Of a stretch of DNA of 64,000 nt, positions 33,880 through 43,873 are shown piece after piece. How positions within the stretch are numbered: position 1 is the stretch's first letter; every line of letters starts with the position of its first letter. Source of the stretch: Leucobacter exalbidus (lineage in GTDB: Bacteria; Actinomycetota; Actinomycetes; Actinomycetales; Microbacteriaceae). A program made the position numbers and the translations under genes. Where the stretch lies: contig NZ_JAFIDA010000001.1 of assembly GCF_017834145.1 (NCBI RefSeq), positions 2,728,001 to 2,792,000 on the forward strand. Direction: 5' to 3'. The notes beneath the pieces were generated by a model. The model was not told the origin of the DNA, searched no databases, and saw only the letters and a program-made list of their open reading frames with translations.

Positions 33880-34248
33880 ATGGCACGTCTCGCCGGAGTA
33901 GATATCCCACGCGATAAGCGCGTTGAGATTGCACTCACATACATTTACGGCGTCGGCCGTACCAGCGCGCTGAAGACGCTCGCTGAGACCGGGATCGACG
34001 GCAACATCCGCGTCAAGGATCTCACCGACGAGCAGCTGGTGCTGCTTCGCGACCACATTGAAGGTAACTTCAAGGTTGAGGGTGACCTTCGCCGTGAGGT
34101 CGCAGCCGACATCCGCCGTAAGGTCGAGATCGGTAGCTACCAGGGTATTCGCCACCGCAAGGGCATGCCTGTGCACGGTCAGCGCACCAAGACGAACGCT
34201 CGTACCCGTAAGGGCCCGAAGCGCACCGTCGCCGGCAAGAAGAAGTAA
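33880..34248 (+). CDS. rpsM: 30S ribosomal protein S13
   Basis: 122 aa. ATG 33880 with AAGGAGAG at 33867-33874, giving [21 protein letters not shown]; the open frame upstream (from 33805) runs through the structured leader and is not coding. C-terminal basic tail contacts P-site tRNA. Confidence 0.98.
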   Translation: MARLAGVDIPRDKRVEIALTYIYGVGRTSALKTLAETGIDGNIRVKDLTDEQLVLLRDHIEGNFKVEGDLRREVAADIRRKVEIGSYQGIRHRKGMPVHGQRTKTNARTRKGPKRTVAGKKK

Positions 34249-34296
34249 CTGCCGGTCCGTTAGACCTACACACAGAGCTTTTCAGGAGAATACTCA

Positions 34297-34695
34297 ATGG
34301 CTGCACCAAAGACTGCGGCGCGCAAGCCGCGTCGTAAGGACAAGAAGAACGTTGCAGTGGGCCAGGCCCACATCAAGTCAACGTTCAACAACACGATCGT
34401 TTCGATCACGGACACCACCGGTGCTGTGATCAGCTGGGCTTCCTCAGGTGGAGTTGGCTTCAAGGGTTCGCGTAAGTCGACTCCCTTCGCTGCTCAGCTC
34501 GCTGCTGAGTCAGCTGCGCGCAAGGCGCAGGAGCACGGCATGAAGAAGGTTGACGTCTTCGTAAAGGGCCCCGGCTCAGGTCGCGAGACGGCGATCCGTT
34601 CGCTGCAGGCCGCTGGTCTCGAGGTTGGGTCGATCAACGACGTAACCCCGCAGACGCACAACGGCTGCCGCCCCACGAAGCGTCGTCGCGTCTAA
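34297..34695 (+). CDS. rpsK: 30S ribosomal protein S11
   Basis: 132 aa; 30S platform protein. Contains [23 protein letters not shown] and [11 protein letters not shown]. In many actinobacteria rpsD follows; here a hairpin and then rpoA follow. Confidence 0.98.
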   Translation: MAAPKTAARKPRRKDKKNVAVGQAHIKSTFNNTIVSITDTTGAVISWASSGGVGFKGSRKSTPFAAQLAAESAARKAQEHGMKKVDVFVKGPGSGRETAIRSLQAAGLEVGSINDVTPQTHNGCRPTKRRRV

Positions 34696-34717
34696 CGCAC
34701 GAGTACGAGCGCGTGAT

Positions 34718-34747
34718 GGTGTGCCGCGAACTTTCGCGGCACACCTT
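34718..34747 (+). terminator. Strong stem-loop between rpsK and rpoA
   Basis: Perfect 13-bp stem 34718-34730 with 34733-34745 and a 2-nt loop, followed by a pyrimidine run rather than a clean T tract. It probably attenuates read-through or is a processing site. It sits where rpsD lies in many relatives. Confidence 0.55.
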
Positions 34748-34811
34748 CCCTTCCCTCATTCCCGATACCGCATGAGTCATATAGCGGACTCCAGCGAAAG
34801 GACCACACAAC

Positions 34812-35798
34812 GTGCTCATTGCACAGCGACCCACTCTGACTGAAGAATCGATCTCCGAGTTCCGTTCGCGTTTCGCGATCGAACCGCTCGAGCCCGGCTT
34901 CGGATACACGCTCGGCAACTCGCTTCGCCGCACGCTACTGTCGTCGATTCCCGGCGCCGCAGTGACGAGCGTTCGTTTCGAAGGTGTCGCCCACGAGTTC
35001 ACCACCATTCCTGGTGTGACCGAGGACGTCACCGAGATCATCTTGAACATCAAGGGCCTCGTCGTCTCTAGCGAGCACGACGAGCCGATCACCGCTTACC
35101 TGCGTAAGACTGGCGCTGGCGAAGTTACGGCAGCTGATATCTCTGCACCCGCTGGTGTCGAGATTCACAACCCGGAACTCGTAATCGCAACGCTCAGCGA
35201 CTCGGCTCAGTTTGAGCTCGAGCTGACGATCGAGCGTGGCCGTGGCTACGTTTCGGCCGCGCAGAACCGCAACGACGACGCCGAGGTTGGCCGCATTCCG
35301 GTCGACTCGATTTACTCGCCGGTACTGAAGGTGACTTACCGCGTCGAGGCAACTCGTGCCGGTGAGCGCACTGACTTCGACCGCCTGGTCGTTGACGTTG
35401 AGTCGAAGCCTGCGATCACTCCTCGTGATGCGATTGCATCGGCTGGTTCAACTCTGGTGGAGCTGTTTGGCCTCGCTCGCGAGCTGAACACCGCTGCCGA
35501 GGGCGTAGAGATCGGTCCTGCACCGGTCGAGGTTGTGGCCGAGGGCGAGCTGTCGATCCCGATCGAGGATCTCGATCTTTCGGTTCGCAGCTACAACTGC
35601 CTGAAGCGTGAGGGCATCAACACGGTGAGCGAGCTCGTAGCGCTTTCCGAGGCTCAGCTCATGAACATCCGTAACTTCGGCCAGAAGTCCGTATTCGAGG
35701 TGCGCGATAAGCTCACCGAGATGGGTCTTTCACTGAAGGACGCTGTTCCCGGGTTTGATGGCGCTCAGTTCTACAGCTACGAAGACGACAACAACTAA
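34812..35798 (+). CDS. rpoA: RNA polymerase alpha subunit
   Basis: 328 aa. N-terminal dimerisation domain with [17 protein letters not shown], flexible linker, and C-terminal UP-element-binding domain ([15 protein letters not shown], near residues 260-310). GTG start; GAAAGGA lies at 34796-34802. Sets the rRNA-promoter and activator contacts. Confidence 0.98.
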   Translation: MLIAQRPTLTEESISEFRSRFAIEPLEPGFGYTLGNSLRRTLLSSIPGAAVTSVRFEGVAHEFTTIPGVTEDVTEIILNIKGLVVSSEHDEPITAYLRKTGAGEVTAADISAPAGVEIHNPELVIATLSDSAQFELELTIERGRGYVSAAQNRNDDAEVGRIPVDSIYSPVLKVTYRVEATRAGERTDFDRLVVDVESKPAITPRDAIASAGSTLVELFGLARELNTAAEGVEIGPAPVEVVAEGELSIPIEDLDLSVRSYNCLKREGINTVSELVALSEAQLMNIRNFGQKSVFEVRDKLTEMGLSLKDAVPGFDGAQFYSYEDDNN

Positions 35799-35842
35799 CG
35801 ATCCGGCATCGCCTGCCTGATCACACCCCGATGGAGTAAATC

Positions 35843-36310
35843 ATGCCTAAGCCCACTAAGGGCGCCCGCCTCGGAGGCGGCCCCGCACACGAGCGCCTGA
35901 TGCTCAACCAGATGGCCTCGCAGCTCTTCGAGCACAAGCGTATCCAGACGACTGAGACCAAGGCAAAGCGCCTGCAGCCCCTGGCTGAGCGCCTGGTGAC
36001 CTTCGCGAAGCGTGGAGATCTGCACGCTCGCCGTCGCGTCATGCGTCGCATCCTCGACGATTCAGTGGTACACGAGCTCTTCACCGAGATCGCACCCCTG
36101 GTCGAGAACCGCGAAGGTGGCTACACCCGCATCATCAAGACGGGTTACCGCAAGGGCGACCGCGCTCCCCTCGCAGTAATCGAGCTCGTTCTCGAGCCCG
36201 TAAACCCGAAGCCCAAGAAGGCCGCTAAGGCTGAGGCTCCCGCAGCTGAGGAAGCTCCCGTTGTGGAAGCTCCCGCAGTTCAGGAAGCCGCTGAGGCAGC
36301 TGCTGAGTAA
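35843..36310 (+). CDS. rplQ: 50S ribosomal protein L17 with acidic tail
   Basis: 155 aa. The L17 core is about 118 residues ([21 protein letters not shown] to IELVLEPV). After it comes a 35-residue Ala/Glu/Pro/Val tail ([20 protein letters not shown]) of unknown role, as seen in other actinobacteria. Last gene of the alpha operon, closed by a bidirectional terminator. Confidence 0.97.
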   Translation: MPKPTKGARLGGGPAHERLMLNQMASQLFEHKRIQTTETKAKRLQPLAERLVTFAKRGDLHARRRVMRRILDDSVVHELFTEIAPLVENREGGYTRIIKTGYRKGDRAPLAVIELVLEPVNPKPKKAAKAEAPAAEEAPVVEAPAVQEAAEAAAE

Positions 36311-36325
36311 TTCTCGGTAGCGTTT

Positions 36326-36368
36326 CGAAAACGCCCCATCGATCGTCATGATCGGTGGGGCGTTTTCG
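36326..36368. terminator. Bidirectional terminator between rplQ and gntR
   Basis: Long stem 36326-36344 with 36350-36368, including one wobble, with AAAA on the left and TTTT on the right. It can serve rplQ (+) and the convergent GntR gene (-). Confidence 0.9.
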
Positions 36369-36418
36369 TATCTGCGGGCGTGTGGGGGAGTGTGCCCAGC
36401 CGCGCTGCGTGTGGTCGC

Positions 36419-37099
36419 TTAGGAAAGCGAGGGCGCATTCCAACGCAGGGTCGCGAGCACGTGTTGCCGCGAGGCGTGCTCGATTTCGGCGGCGTCGGCC
36501 CCCGCGATGATGAGCTCGAGAATGTGGGTGTGCTCGCGCACCGACTCCTGCGCGCGTGACACGCAGATCAGGTGCCTCGCGTCTCGCAGATTGGCGAACC
36601 GGGCCCACTCGGTGCGCGCCAGGTCGAGCACCCGCTGGTTGGGGCAAAACGTGTTGATTGTCTCGTGAAACTTGGCGTTGAGGGCGCTGTACTGTTTCGA
36701 ATCGAAGGATTCGAGCAGCGCGGTCAGCTCATCATTGATGCTGCGTGCGTGTGCCAGACCCGTCTCGTCGATGTGCGCAGCAGCGAGTGAAGCGGCCAGG
36801 CCATCGAGCATGGCGAGGGACTCCATACCCTCGCGATACGCGCGCGAGTCAAACGCGGCCAGCCGGGCCCCAACGTTGTGCTCGAGCGTGACGATGCCCT
36901 CGGCGGTGAGGCGTTGAATCGCCTCGCGCACGGGCACGATGCTGAACCCCAGCTCGAGCGCAATCTCGCCGGGCAGCAGCCGAGCCTCGGGCTCGAACTC
37001 GCCGCCCTCGATACGTGCGCGCAGGTAATCGTATGCGCGCTGACGCTTACTGGGGGAGCCACCACGTGCCCGCTGGGGGGTGGTACTGATGCTGGGCAC
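36419..37099 (-). CDS. GntR-family regulator (FadR/FCD subgroup)
   Basis: 226 aa. N-terminal winged helix (LPGEIALELGFSIVPVREAIQRLTAEGIVTLEHNVG, about residues 40-78) and all-helical FCD ligand domain with FHETINTFCPN, supplying part of the metal/ligand histidines. GTG start with AAGGCGAGG just upstream. Divergent from the MHS transporter, with a perfect 17-bp palindrome between them that is its likely operator. FCD regulators usually sense small organic acids and repress the adjacent pathway. Confidence 0.9.
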   Translation of the reverse strand: MPSISTTPQRARGGSPSKRQRAYDYLRARIEGGEFEPEARLLPGEIALELGFSIVPVREAIQRLTAEGIVTLEHNVGARLAAFDSRAYREGMESLAMLDGLAASLAAAHIDETGLAHARSINDELTALLESFDSKQYSALNAKFHETINTFCPNQRVLDLARTEWARFANLRDARHLICVSRAQESVREHTHILELIIAGADAAEIEHASRQHVLATLRWNAPSLS

Positions 37100-37213
37100 T
37101 GCATGCCTCGCCTTCGAAGTGCAATTGAATGAACGCAGGTTGAGCGCGCGTTCATGGGGGTGTCAGTAGGCTACCGCACCCACGTTACGTCACTGTTGCG
37201 TGCGAGCGGATCG

Positions 37214-37247
37214 TTTAACTTGACAATGCGATCTTATATTATAAGAT
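37214..37247 (+). promoter_or_regulatory. Promoter and operator of the MHS transporter
   Basis: Perfect palindrome ATCTTATATTATAAGAT at 37231-37247. It covers a good -10 (TATTAT, 37237-37242) with a -35-like TTTAAC 17 nt upstream (37214-37219); TTGACA at 37220-37225 is an alternative -35. Position and symmetry fit repression by the divergent GntR protein. Confidence 0.65.
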
Positions 37248-37304
37248 TTGCAACGGGCCGAAATTACGGTCGCTTTTTGTTTTGACAAGGGAGTCACCAC
37301 GGCC

Positions 37305-38690
37305 ATGAACGCGCACCTCGCAGCGTCTGATCTGCTCACGCAGACCGGAACGATCTCGACCCCGAAAGACCGGCGTCGCGTCGTCTTCGCGACGGTCATC
37401 GGCACCACCGTTGAGTGGTACGACTTCTTCATTTACGCTTCTGCGGCTGGCCTCGTCTTCGGGCAGCTCTTCTTCGCTCCCGCGGGGGCTCAGTTCGCCA
37501 CGGTGCTGGCGTTCATTTCGGTGGGCATCAGCTTCCTCTTCCGCCCGCTCGGAGCGTTTCTCGCCGGCCACTTCGGCGACAAATACGGCCGCCGTGTCGT
37601 GCTGATGATCGCCCTCATTGTGATGGGCATCTCGACCGCGCTGATCGGTTTGCTGCCGAGCTTCACCTCAATCGGTATCGCTGCCCCCATCTTGCTGGTG
37701 CTGCTGCGCGTGCTGCAGGGCATCTCGGCCGGCGGTGAGTGGGGCGGCGCCGCACTCATGGCGGTTGAGCACGCTCCTAAGGATCGCCGCGGCCTGTTCG
37801 GGGCGGCGCCGCAGGTTGGTGTGCCCCTCGGGTTGCTGCTCGCCTCAGGCTCAATGGCCATCATGGCCGTGATCGCTCCCGGCGACGCGTTCCTCGAGTG
37901 GGGCTGGCGCATTCCGTTCCTGTTCTCGATCGTGCTCGTCTTCATCGGCTACTACATTCGCCGTCGCGTCGAAGAAAGCCCTGTATTCCTCGAGATCGCC
38001 GAGCGAAAAGAGCAGACCCAGGCTCCCGTTGTGAAGCTGTTTCGCAAGCACTGGCTGCTCGTCATCGTCGCTGCACTCGTCGTCGCGGGTAACAACGCAA
38101 TCGGCTACATGACCACCGGTGGCTACATTCAGAACTACTCCACCGACCCCGAGGGTCCGATTGGCTTCGACCGTGAGCCCGTGCTGTTTGCTATCGCCGC
38201 GTCGGGTGTGACCTGGTTTATCTCCACCTGGTTCGCCGGTTGGCTGAGCGACAAGATCAACCGTCGCCGCACCTACGTCATCGGCTGGGTGCTGCAGCTC
38301 GCGGGCGTGCTCGCACTCTTCCCGCTCGTCAACACCGGTGAAATCGGGCTGCTCTTCCTCGGCTGTGCCTTCTTGACGGTGGGGCTTGGCTTCACCTACG
38401 GCCCACAGTCAGCGCTCTACTCTGAGCTGTTCCCCGCCTCGGTGCGCTTCTCGGGTGTCTCGATCGCTTACGCCATCGGTTGCATCCTCGGCGGCGCCTT
38501 CGCACCCACCATTGCGACGCTGCTCGTGCAGGCCACCGGCACCACCGCCGCGGTGACCGCGTACCTCGTCGTGATGACGCTCATCGGCCTCGCGGCAACT
38601 CTGCTGCTGCGTGACCGCTCAGGGATTCCACTGGGCCCCGAGCACGAAGAGGAACAGGCCGCAAGCCCGTTCCTGATTCGCAAGAAGTAA
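37305..38690 (+). CDS. MFS transporter, metabolite:H+ symporter (MHS) type
   Basis: 461 aa from ATG 37305 (AAGGGAG at 37287-37293 is rather distant; upstream in-frame starts overlap the operator). Twelve membrane segments. Hallmarks are GTTVEWYDFFIYASAAGLVF in helix 1, the loop GHFGDKYGRRVVL and LRVLQGISAGGEWGGAALM. Close in type to ShiA/PcaT/KgtP transporters, which import small organic or aromatic acids with protons. The divergent GntR gene and downstream FAD oxidase suggest uptake of a hydroxy- or keto-acid, but the substrate is unknown. Confidence 0.9.
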   Translation: MNAHLAASDLLTQTGTISTPKDRRRVVFATVIGTTVEWYDFFIYASAAGLVFGQLFFAPAGAQFATVLAFISVGISFLFRPLGAFLAGHFGDKYGRRVVLMIALIVMGISTALIGLLPSFTSIGIAAPILLVLLRVLQGISAGGEWGGAALMAVEHAPKDRRGLFGAAPQVGVPLGLLLASGSMAIMAVIAPGDAFLEWGWRIPFLFSIVLVFIGYYIRRRVEESPVFLEIAERKEQTQAPVVKLFRKHWLLVIVAALVVAGNNAIGYMTTGGYIQNYSTDPEGPIGFDREPVLFAIAASGVTWFISTWFAGWLSDKINRRRTYVIGWVLQLAGVLALFPLVNTGEIGLLFLGCAFLTVGLGFTYGPQSALYSELFPASVRFSGVSIAYAIGCILGGAFAPTIATLLVQATGTTAAVTAYLVVMTLIGLAATLLLRDRSGIPLGPEHEEEQAASPFLIRKK

Positions 38691-38701
38691 CCCACCCGTA
38701 G

Positions 38702-38735
38702 ACAACGAGGCCCGCCCACCGGCGGGCCTCGTTGT
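38702..38735 (+). terminator. Stem-loop between transporter and oxidase
   Basis: Perfect 15-bp GC stem 38702-38716 with 38721-38735. No T run follows, so the downstream oxidase may still be partly transcribed from the transporter promoter. Confidence 0.6.
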
Positions 38736-38767
38736 GCGTGGTGGGCCAGCCACCAGAAAGCAATGTG

Positions 38768-40141
38768 ATGAGCGCGACGTTCTCAAACCCCTCACCCGCC
38801 CAAATCACCGAGCTGCGGCAGCTGCTGGGTGACCGTGTCGTCACCGACCCAGCCGAGATCGATGCTGCCGCGCACGATCGATCCAGGTACGCGCCCGAGG
38901 GTGCATCTGCGGTGCTGGTGCGTGCTGGGTCAACGGCCGATGTGTCGTGCGCGCTGGCGTGGGCACACGAGCACCGGGTGCCGGTGGCTGTGCGCGGCGC
39001 AGGTACGGGGGTCTCGGGCGGCGCGGTCGGCTACCCCGGCGGCCTGATCATCTCACTGACCGGCCTCAACCAGATCACGCGCATCGACGAGGTAAACCGG
39101 CTCGCCGATGTGCAGGCCGGCGTGATTACCTCCGTGCTCGATCGTGCGGCTAACGAACACGGGCTGTTCTTTCCCCCGGATCCCGCGAGCGTTGAAATAT
39201 CAACCGTTGGCGGCAACATCGCGACGAACGCCGGAGGACTGCGCTGCATCGCCCACGGTGTCACCCGCGACGCGGTGGCCGCCCTGGAGGTCGTGCTCGC
39301 CGACGGCACCGTGATCAATACCGGAGCGCGCACCCGCAAAAATGTGGTGGGGCTCGACCTCACCAGCCTGTTTGTCGGATCGGAGGGCACGCTGGGCGTG
39401 ATTACGGCCGCGACGGTGCGGCTGAAGCCCATTCCGCCGGGCACCCCGCACACTTTCCGCGCCAACTTCGACGACATTGTTGCTGCAGGGGAGGCCATTA
39501 CGGCCATCGTCGGCGGGGAGGCGCAGCCCGAGGTGCTCGAACTGCTCGACGCCGCGAGCGTGCGGGTGATCGAAGCATTCCACCCTACCGGGCTGAACGT
39601 GCCGAACGCGGCCGTGCTGATCGGTCAAACCGTGGGCGCCGATGCGGCCCACCTCGCCGATCTCATCACCCAAACCTGTGCCGCCCACGGTGCCACAGAC
39701 CTGTTGATTTCGCAGAGTGATTCGCTGCTCGAAGCACGTCGTCTCGCGAACCCGGCACTCACCGCGCAGGGGCTGCGCGTCTCCTGCGATGTGGGCGTGC
39801 CGGTGGGGGAGCTCGCGAATGTCTTTCGGGGCATCGCCGAAATCTCTGAACGGCACGGCCGGGCGGTCTCGATCGTGGCACACGCTGGCGACGGGAACCT
39901 GCACCCGACGGTCGAAGCCGAAGACACCCCCGAAGGGTACGCCGCCGCAGAGCTCGTCATTGACGACATTACGCGGCTCGCTATTTCACTCGGGGGCACG
40001 ATGAGTGGCGAGCACGGTATCGGTGCGGTGAAGCACCATGAACTTTCGGCCCAGCTCAGCGATGCCGTGCTGGGGGTGCAGCGGTCGATCAAGCAGACGC
40101 TTGATCCCCACAACATCCTCAGCCCCGGCCGCGCTATCTAG
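38768..40141 (+). CDS. FAD-binding oxidoreductase, GlcD/D-2-hydroxyacid dehydrogenase-like
   Basis: 457 aa from ATG 38768. N-terminal FAD-binding domain 4 with RGAGTGVSGGAVGYPGG, PPDPASVEISTVGGN and NAGGLR; C-terminal FAD-linked oxidase domain with HAGDGNLHP and GEHGIG, the histidines that bind the metal or substrate carboxylate. The family oxidises D-lactate, glycolate or D-2-hydroxyglutarate. There is no GlcE/GlcF partner here, so it acts as a single-subunit enzyme or uses other acceptors. It probably handles the acid taken up by the upstream transporter. Confidence 0.88.
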   Translation: MSATFSNPSPAQITELRQLLGDRVVTDPAEIDAAAHDRSRYAPEGASAVLVRAGSTADVSCALAWAHEHRVPVAVRGAGTGVSGGAVGYPGGLIISLTGLNQITRIDEVNRLADVQAGVITSVLDRAANEHGLFFPPDPASVEISTVGGNIATNAGGLRCIAHGVTRDAVAALEVVLADGTVINTGARTRKNVVGLDLTSLFVGSEGTLGVITAATVRLKPIPPGTPHTFRANFDDIVAAGEAITAIVGGEAQPEVLELLDAASVRVIEAFHPTGLNVPNAAVLIGQTVGADAAHLADLITQTCAAHGATDLLISQSDSLLEARRLANPALTAQGLRVSCDVGVPVGELANVFRGIAEISERHGRAVSIVAHAGDGNLHPTVEAEDTPEGYAAAELVIDDITRLAISLGGTMSGEHGIGAVKHHELSAQLSDAVLGVQRSIKQTLDPHNILSPGRAI

Positions 40142-40190
40142 CCCCGACTGTGCAATCTAACACAGGCCGGGCAAGCTAGGCCGGTCGCCC

Positions 40191-42293
40191 TTACCGCCTG
40201 GGAACAGTGAACCCGACGGCCTCCTGCGGGCTATCGAGCGCCGCAAGTGCGGTTTCGATGCTGGCCGCATAGATTTCGCCGCCGCTGGGGTTGGGGTGAA
40301 TCTCATCACCGGCGAGTGCGTCGGGTACGCCCGCGACGTCATCATTCCAATTGGCGACCACGACGCCGCGGTGAGCGGCAGCGAACGCGTCGATCGTCTC
40401 ATTCACGCCGGGGATCCATTCGCGGTCACCGTATGCGTTCACGAGCACGAGGGGGTGGCCCGCTGCGGCTACCTGAATGGCTTCGAGCTCCTCGGCGGTG
40501 ACGGTGCCGTTGGTGCCGAGGCCGACCACGAGCACGTGTCGCAGGGTGCTCTGGGCGGCGGCGTCACCGACCAGCTCGACGCCGGTGGCCATGCCGCGCG
40601 AGACGGCGGCATCGATAGAAATGCCGGGGAACAGCGTATTGAGTTCGGGAGCGCTCGCGAGCATCACCGAATCGCCGACGGCGGTGATATCGGCGCCGGT
40701 GACGTGCGCGGGGGCCGGGAGGGCCTGGGCAGGCTGTTTGCCTGAGGCCGGCTTCTTCTCAGCCCGGCTTTTCTCGGATCCATTCTTCTCAGAGCCGCGC
40801 GAAGAACTCGGTTTGGTCGCCTCGCCTGATTTCAGTGCCTCGGCCGCCTTAGGCGCCTCGGCGGGTTTGGATGTCGTCGTGGACTTCTGTGACGACTTTG
40901 ACTTGCTGGCGGCTTCGGCCTTCTTTTTCTTCTCGGCGGCGATGCGGTCTTGCTCGGCCTGCAACGCAGCAGCGTCTGCGGCTGCCTTCGCTTCGATGGC
41001 CTCTTGCACGGCTGCCCGCTCTGCGGCGACGCGTTCGGCTTCCACGAGCGCAGCGCCGCGGGCGATGGCGGCCTCGGCAGAGCTTTGCTCGGGGGCCGCC
41101 ACCACGGCATATGCCGTTGCAGGAATAGACACCACAAGCACCGCGCCCACGGCGACCGCGACGGTGCGACGGCGGGGCGTTTGGCGCACGGGGCGCACGA
41201 GCAATCGCAGCGATCGCCGCAGGCCCAGCAGCCGCACGGGCTGCTCAACATACTTGAAGGAGAGGGCCGCGAAGGTGAGAGTGGCGAGGAGCGTCAGCAG
41301 CGCAATCTGCCACGCGTGCCACGAGGGGAACGCGGCACCGGCGATGAGTAGCAGCGGCCAGTGCCACAGATAGATGCCGTACGACCGGGCGCCGACCCAA
41401 CTCATGGGGGCGTTGTCGAGCACACGCCCGATCCAAGCGCCGGGGCGGGTCACCGCCCACACGGTCGCGAGCGAGGCCGCAGTTGCGAGCTGGAAGCCGC
41501 CCTGGAAAGTCTGGGGGCTGCCCTCGGGCAGCGTCACCGCGAGGGTGGCCAGCGTGCCACAGCCGATGAGCGCGACCGCGAGGTAACTCAGCTGCGCACG
41601 CAGCCGGGGCATGAGCGCGGGCCCGGATCGCGTGGTCGCCAGTGCCAACGCTGCGCCCAAGATGAGGCCGAACGCGTGGGTGTCTGACCCAAAATAGACC
41701 CGGGTGGGGGAGGCGTCGGTGAGCGAAAGCTCAGCCATCCACACAGCAGAGGCCACACCGGCAACGAGCAGCAGTAGGGCGCCAGTGGGCTTGCGGCAAA
41801 TCTTGAGCAGCAGCAGTACGACGAGCGGCAGCAAAATATAGAACTGCTCTTCGATGGCGAGCGACCAGGTATTGCGAAACAGCTCGGGGGTATCGCGAGT
41901 GAAGTAGTCGGCCCCTGCCGCGATGAACACCCAGTTACTCACGAAGGCGGCGGCGCCAGCAATTTGCCGGCCAATGCCGACGAGCAGGTCGCCGCCCACT
42001 GCTGCCGCCAGGCTGGTGCATACGAGCAGCACCAGTCCCAAAGCGGGGAGTAGCCGGCGTGCACGTCTGCGCCAGAAACCCGAGAGTGAAATGCGGCCGT
42101 GAGTGGTGCGCTCACGAATGAGCAGCGAAGTGATCAGAAATCCGCTGATCACAAAGAAAATATCGACGCCAAGAAACCCGCCAGGCAGTGCCTGTGGGAA
42201 GAAATGGTAGACGAGTACGAGGGTGACTGCGACGGCGCGAAGGCCATCGAGTCCACCGAATCGTGCCGTCGAAATGGCGGAAGAGGATTGCAT
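40191..42293 (-). CDS. OafA-type membrane O-acyltransferase with periplasmic SGNH domain
   Basis: 700 aa from ATG 42293; a TTG 48 nt upstream has a GGAGG only one nt away and is less likely. Residues 1-360 are an acyltransferase-3 domain with about ten helices (LDGLRAVAVTLVLVYHF, DIFFVISGFLI, WSLAIEEQFY). After helix 11 comes a roughly 110-residue Ala/Glu/Lys/Ser linker that looks coiled-coil then disordered. The C-terminal SGNH hydrolase-like domain shows GDSV, GLGTNG and DEIHPN (catalytic Ser and Asp/His). Such proteins acetylate cell-surface glycans or peptidoglycan. It could modify the glycan started by the 14.8-17.7 kb pair, but there is no direct link. Confidence 0.88.
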   Translation of the reverse strand: MQSSSAISTARFGGLDGLRAVAVTLVLVYHFFPQALPGGFLGVDIFFVISGFLITSLLIRERTTHGRISLSGFWRRRARRLLPALGLVLLVCTSLAAAVGGDLLVGIGRQIAGAAAFVSNWVFIAAGADYFTRDTPELFRNTWSLAIEEQFYILLPLVVLLLLKICRKPTGALLLLVAGVASAVWMAELSLTDASPTRVYFGSDTHAFGLILGAALALATTRSGPALMPRLRAQLSYLAVALIGCGTLATLAVTLPEGSPQTFQGGFQLATAASLATVWAVTRPGAWIGRVLDNAPMSWVGARSYGIYLWHWPLLLIAGAAFPSWHAWQIALLTLLATLTFAALSFKYVEQPVRLLGLRRSLRLLVRPVRQTPRRRTVAVAVGAVLVVSIPATAYAVVAAPEQSSAEAAIARGAALVEAERVAAERAAVQEAIEAKAAADAAALQAEQDRIAAEKKKKAEAASKSKSSQKSTTTSKPAEAPKAAEALKSGEATKPSSSRGSEKNGSEKSRAEKKPASGKQPAQALPAPAHVTGADITAVGDSVMLASAPELNTLFPGISIDAAVSRGMATGVELVGDAAAQSTLRHVLVVGLGTNGTVTAEELEAIQVAAAGHPLVLVNAYGDREWIPGVNETIDAFAAAHRGVVVANWNDDVAGVPDALAGDEIHPNPSGGEIYAASIETALAALDSPQEAVGFTVPRR

Positions 42294-42411
42294 GCAGCCC
42301 GGATCTAAATCTGGCGGGCGCTCGGATGCCCCCGCGTACAACCCTCCAGTCTACGCCGCTTTAATCGGCCTGCACACCCGAGTCGCCAGCTCATGGGAAG
42401 ATTGCAGGGTG

Positions 42412-43263
42412 ATGGAAGACGAAACTCACGCGCGATTGCGACTCGATCTCGCGTATGACGGCACCGATTTTGCTGGCTGGGCGAAACAACCGGGGCTGCG
42501 CACTGTCGAGGGAGTGCTCGAGACCGCACTCGAGACGCTGCTACGCACCACTTCGCCGAGGCTCACGGTCGCCGGGCGCACCGACACCGGTGTGCACGCT
42601 CGGGGGCAGGTGGCGCACGTCGACGTCACCGCCGCGCAGTTCGAAAAGTGGGGGACCGACAGCCGCACCCGCGTGCGCAAGCTCAATGGCGTGCTCAAAA
42701 TGCACGGCAGGGACGTGGTGGTGCACTCCATTGAAGAGGTGCCCACCTCATTCGATGCGCGCTTTTCTGCGCTGCGCAGGCGCTACGAATACAGACTGCG
42801 CGGGGCTGAGGCACACCGTGACCCCCTCACCGCCCGGTTTACCGTCGACCTGGGGCAATCGCTCGACCTTGCGGCAATCCAGCATGCGAGTGATGAACTG
42901 CTCGGGCTGAATGACTTCACCTCCTTCTGTAAGGCGCGCGAACGCTCGACCTCGGTGCGCGAGCTGCTCTGCTTTGAATGGAGCCAGACCCCCGAGGGGG
43001 TGCTGGTCGCGCGCATCGAAGCAGATGCGTTCTGTCACTCAATGGTGCGCGCCCTCGTGGGCGCCGTCGTCGCGGTGGGCAGCGGTCGCATCACCGACGC
43101 AGAACTCACGGCGCTGCGCGAAGCGCGCAAGCGCACCAGCCAATTCACGGTGATGCCCGCGCACGGCCTCTCGCTCGAAGAAGTGGCGTACCCCGCTCAC
43201 GATGAGCTCGCCGCTAGGGCTGAACTCACGCGCACGAGGCGCGATCCGGGCCTGCTCTTGTGA
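42412..43263 (+). CDS. truA: tRNA pseudouridine(38-40) synthase
   Basis: 283 aa. Converts U38-40 of the anticodon arm to pseudouridine. The catalytic aspartate is D58 in [10 protein letters not shown]-terminal [17 protein letters not shown] is typical. The start at ATG 42412 has only a weak site; a GTG lies immediately before it. Its usual position is between rplQ and rplM, from which the preceding four genes now separate it on the rplQ side. Confidence 0.95.
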   Translation: MEDETHARLRLDLAYDGTDFAGWAKQPGLRTVEGVLETALETLLRTTSPRLTVAGRTDTGVHARGQVAHVDVTAAQFEKWGTDSRTRVRKLNGVLKMHGRDVVVHSIEEVPTSFDARFSALRRRYEYRLRGAEAHRDPLTARFTVDLGQSLDLAAIQHASDELLGLNDFTSFCKARERSTSVRELLCFEWSQTPEGVLVARIEADAFCHSMVRALVGAVVAVGSGRITDAELTALREARKRTSQFTVMPAHGLSLEEVAYPAHDELAARAELTRTRRDPGLLL

Positions 43264-43318
43264 TAGAGTAAGCGGTTGGTGCGCAAGCATCCGATTTGTT
43301 GAGCCCTCCACCTGTCCA

Positions 43319-43336
43319 GTTTCTCGCGAGAGAAAC
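43319..43336 (+). promoter_or_regulatory. Hairpin in the rplM leader
   Basis: Perfect 7-bp stem GTTTCTC/GAGAAAC closed by a GCGA (GNRA) loop, 54 nt before the rplM start. It may be a small protein-binding or stability element. Confidence 0.4.
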
Positions 43337-43390
43337 CGACCCGGAGTGGGATTCACGAACACCTCCAATTCGACAGAAAGCAGCACGACA

Positions 43391-43837
43391 GTGACTCGCA
43401 CGTATTCACCGAAGGCAGCTGATCAGAAGCACGATTGGCTCGTTATCGACGCCACCGATGTGGTGCTGGGCCGTCTGGCCTCGCACGCAGCAGCTCTGCT
43501 CCGCGGCAAGCACAAGACCACTTTCGCTCCCCACATGGACATGGGCGACTACGTCATCATCATCAACGCTGACAAGGTCGTTCTGACCGGCAACAAGGCA
43601 GCGCAGAAGAAGGCATACCGCCACTCGGGTTTCCCGGGCGGCCTCACGGCAGTTAGTTACACCGAGCTGCTCGAGAACAACCCTGACCGCGCAGTCGAGA
43701 AGGCTATTCGCGGCATGCTGCCGAAGAACTCCCTCGGTGCGGATCTGTTCCGCAAGCTGAAGGTCTACACCGGTGCAGAGCACCCTCACGGCGCTCAGCA
43801 GCCGACCCCGTACACCTTCGGCCAGGTCGCGCAGTAG
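43391..43837 (+). CDS. rplM: 50S ribosomal protein L13
   Basis: 148 aa from GTG 43391 ([21 protein letters not shown]); the open frame upstream enters truA and is not used. Motifs [22 protein letters not shown] and GMLPKN are present. Paired with rpsI as usual. Confidence 0.97.
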   Translation: MTRTYSPKAADQKHDWLVIDATDVVLGRLASHAAALLRGKHKTTFAPHMDMGDYVIIINADKVVLTGNKAAQKKAYRHSGFPGGLTAVSYTELLENNPDRAVEKAIRGMLPKNSLGADLFRKLKVYTGAEHPHGAQQPTPYTFGQVAQ

Positions 43838-43873
43838 TCGCGCCAACGAGACTTTAAGAGAAGAGACTTCACA

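Noticed and set aside
37231..37247. Fifth copy of the catabolic-cluster dyad
   Set aside because: ATCTTATATTATAAGAT does not match AANTATGATNATANTT (no TATGAT core) and has its own adjacent GntR gene.
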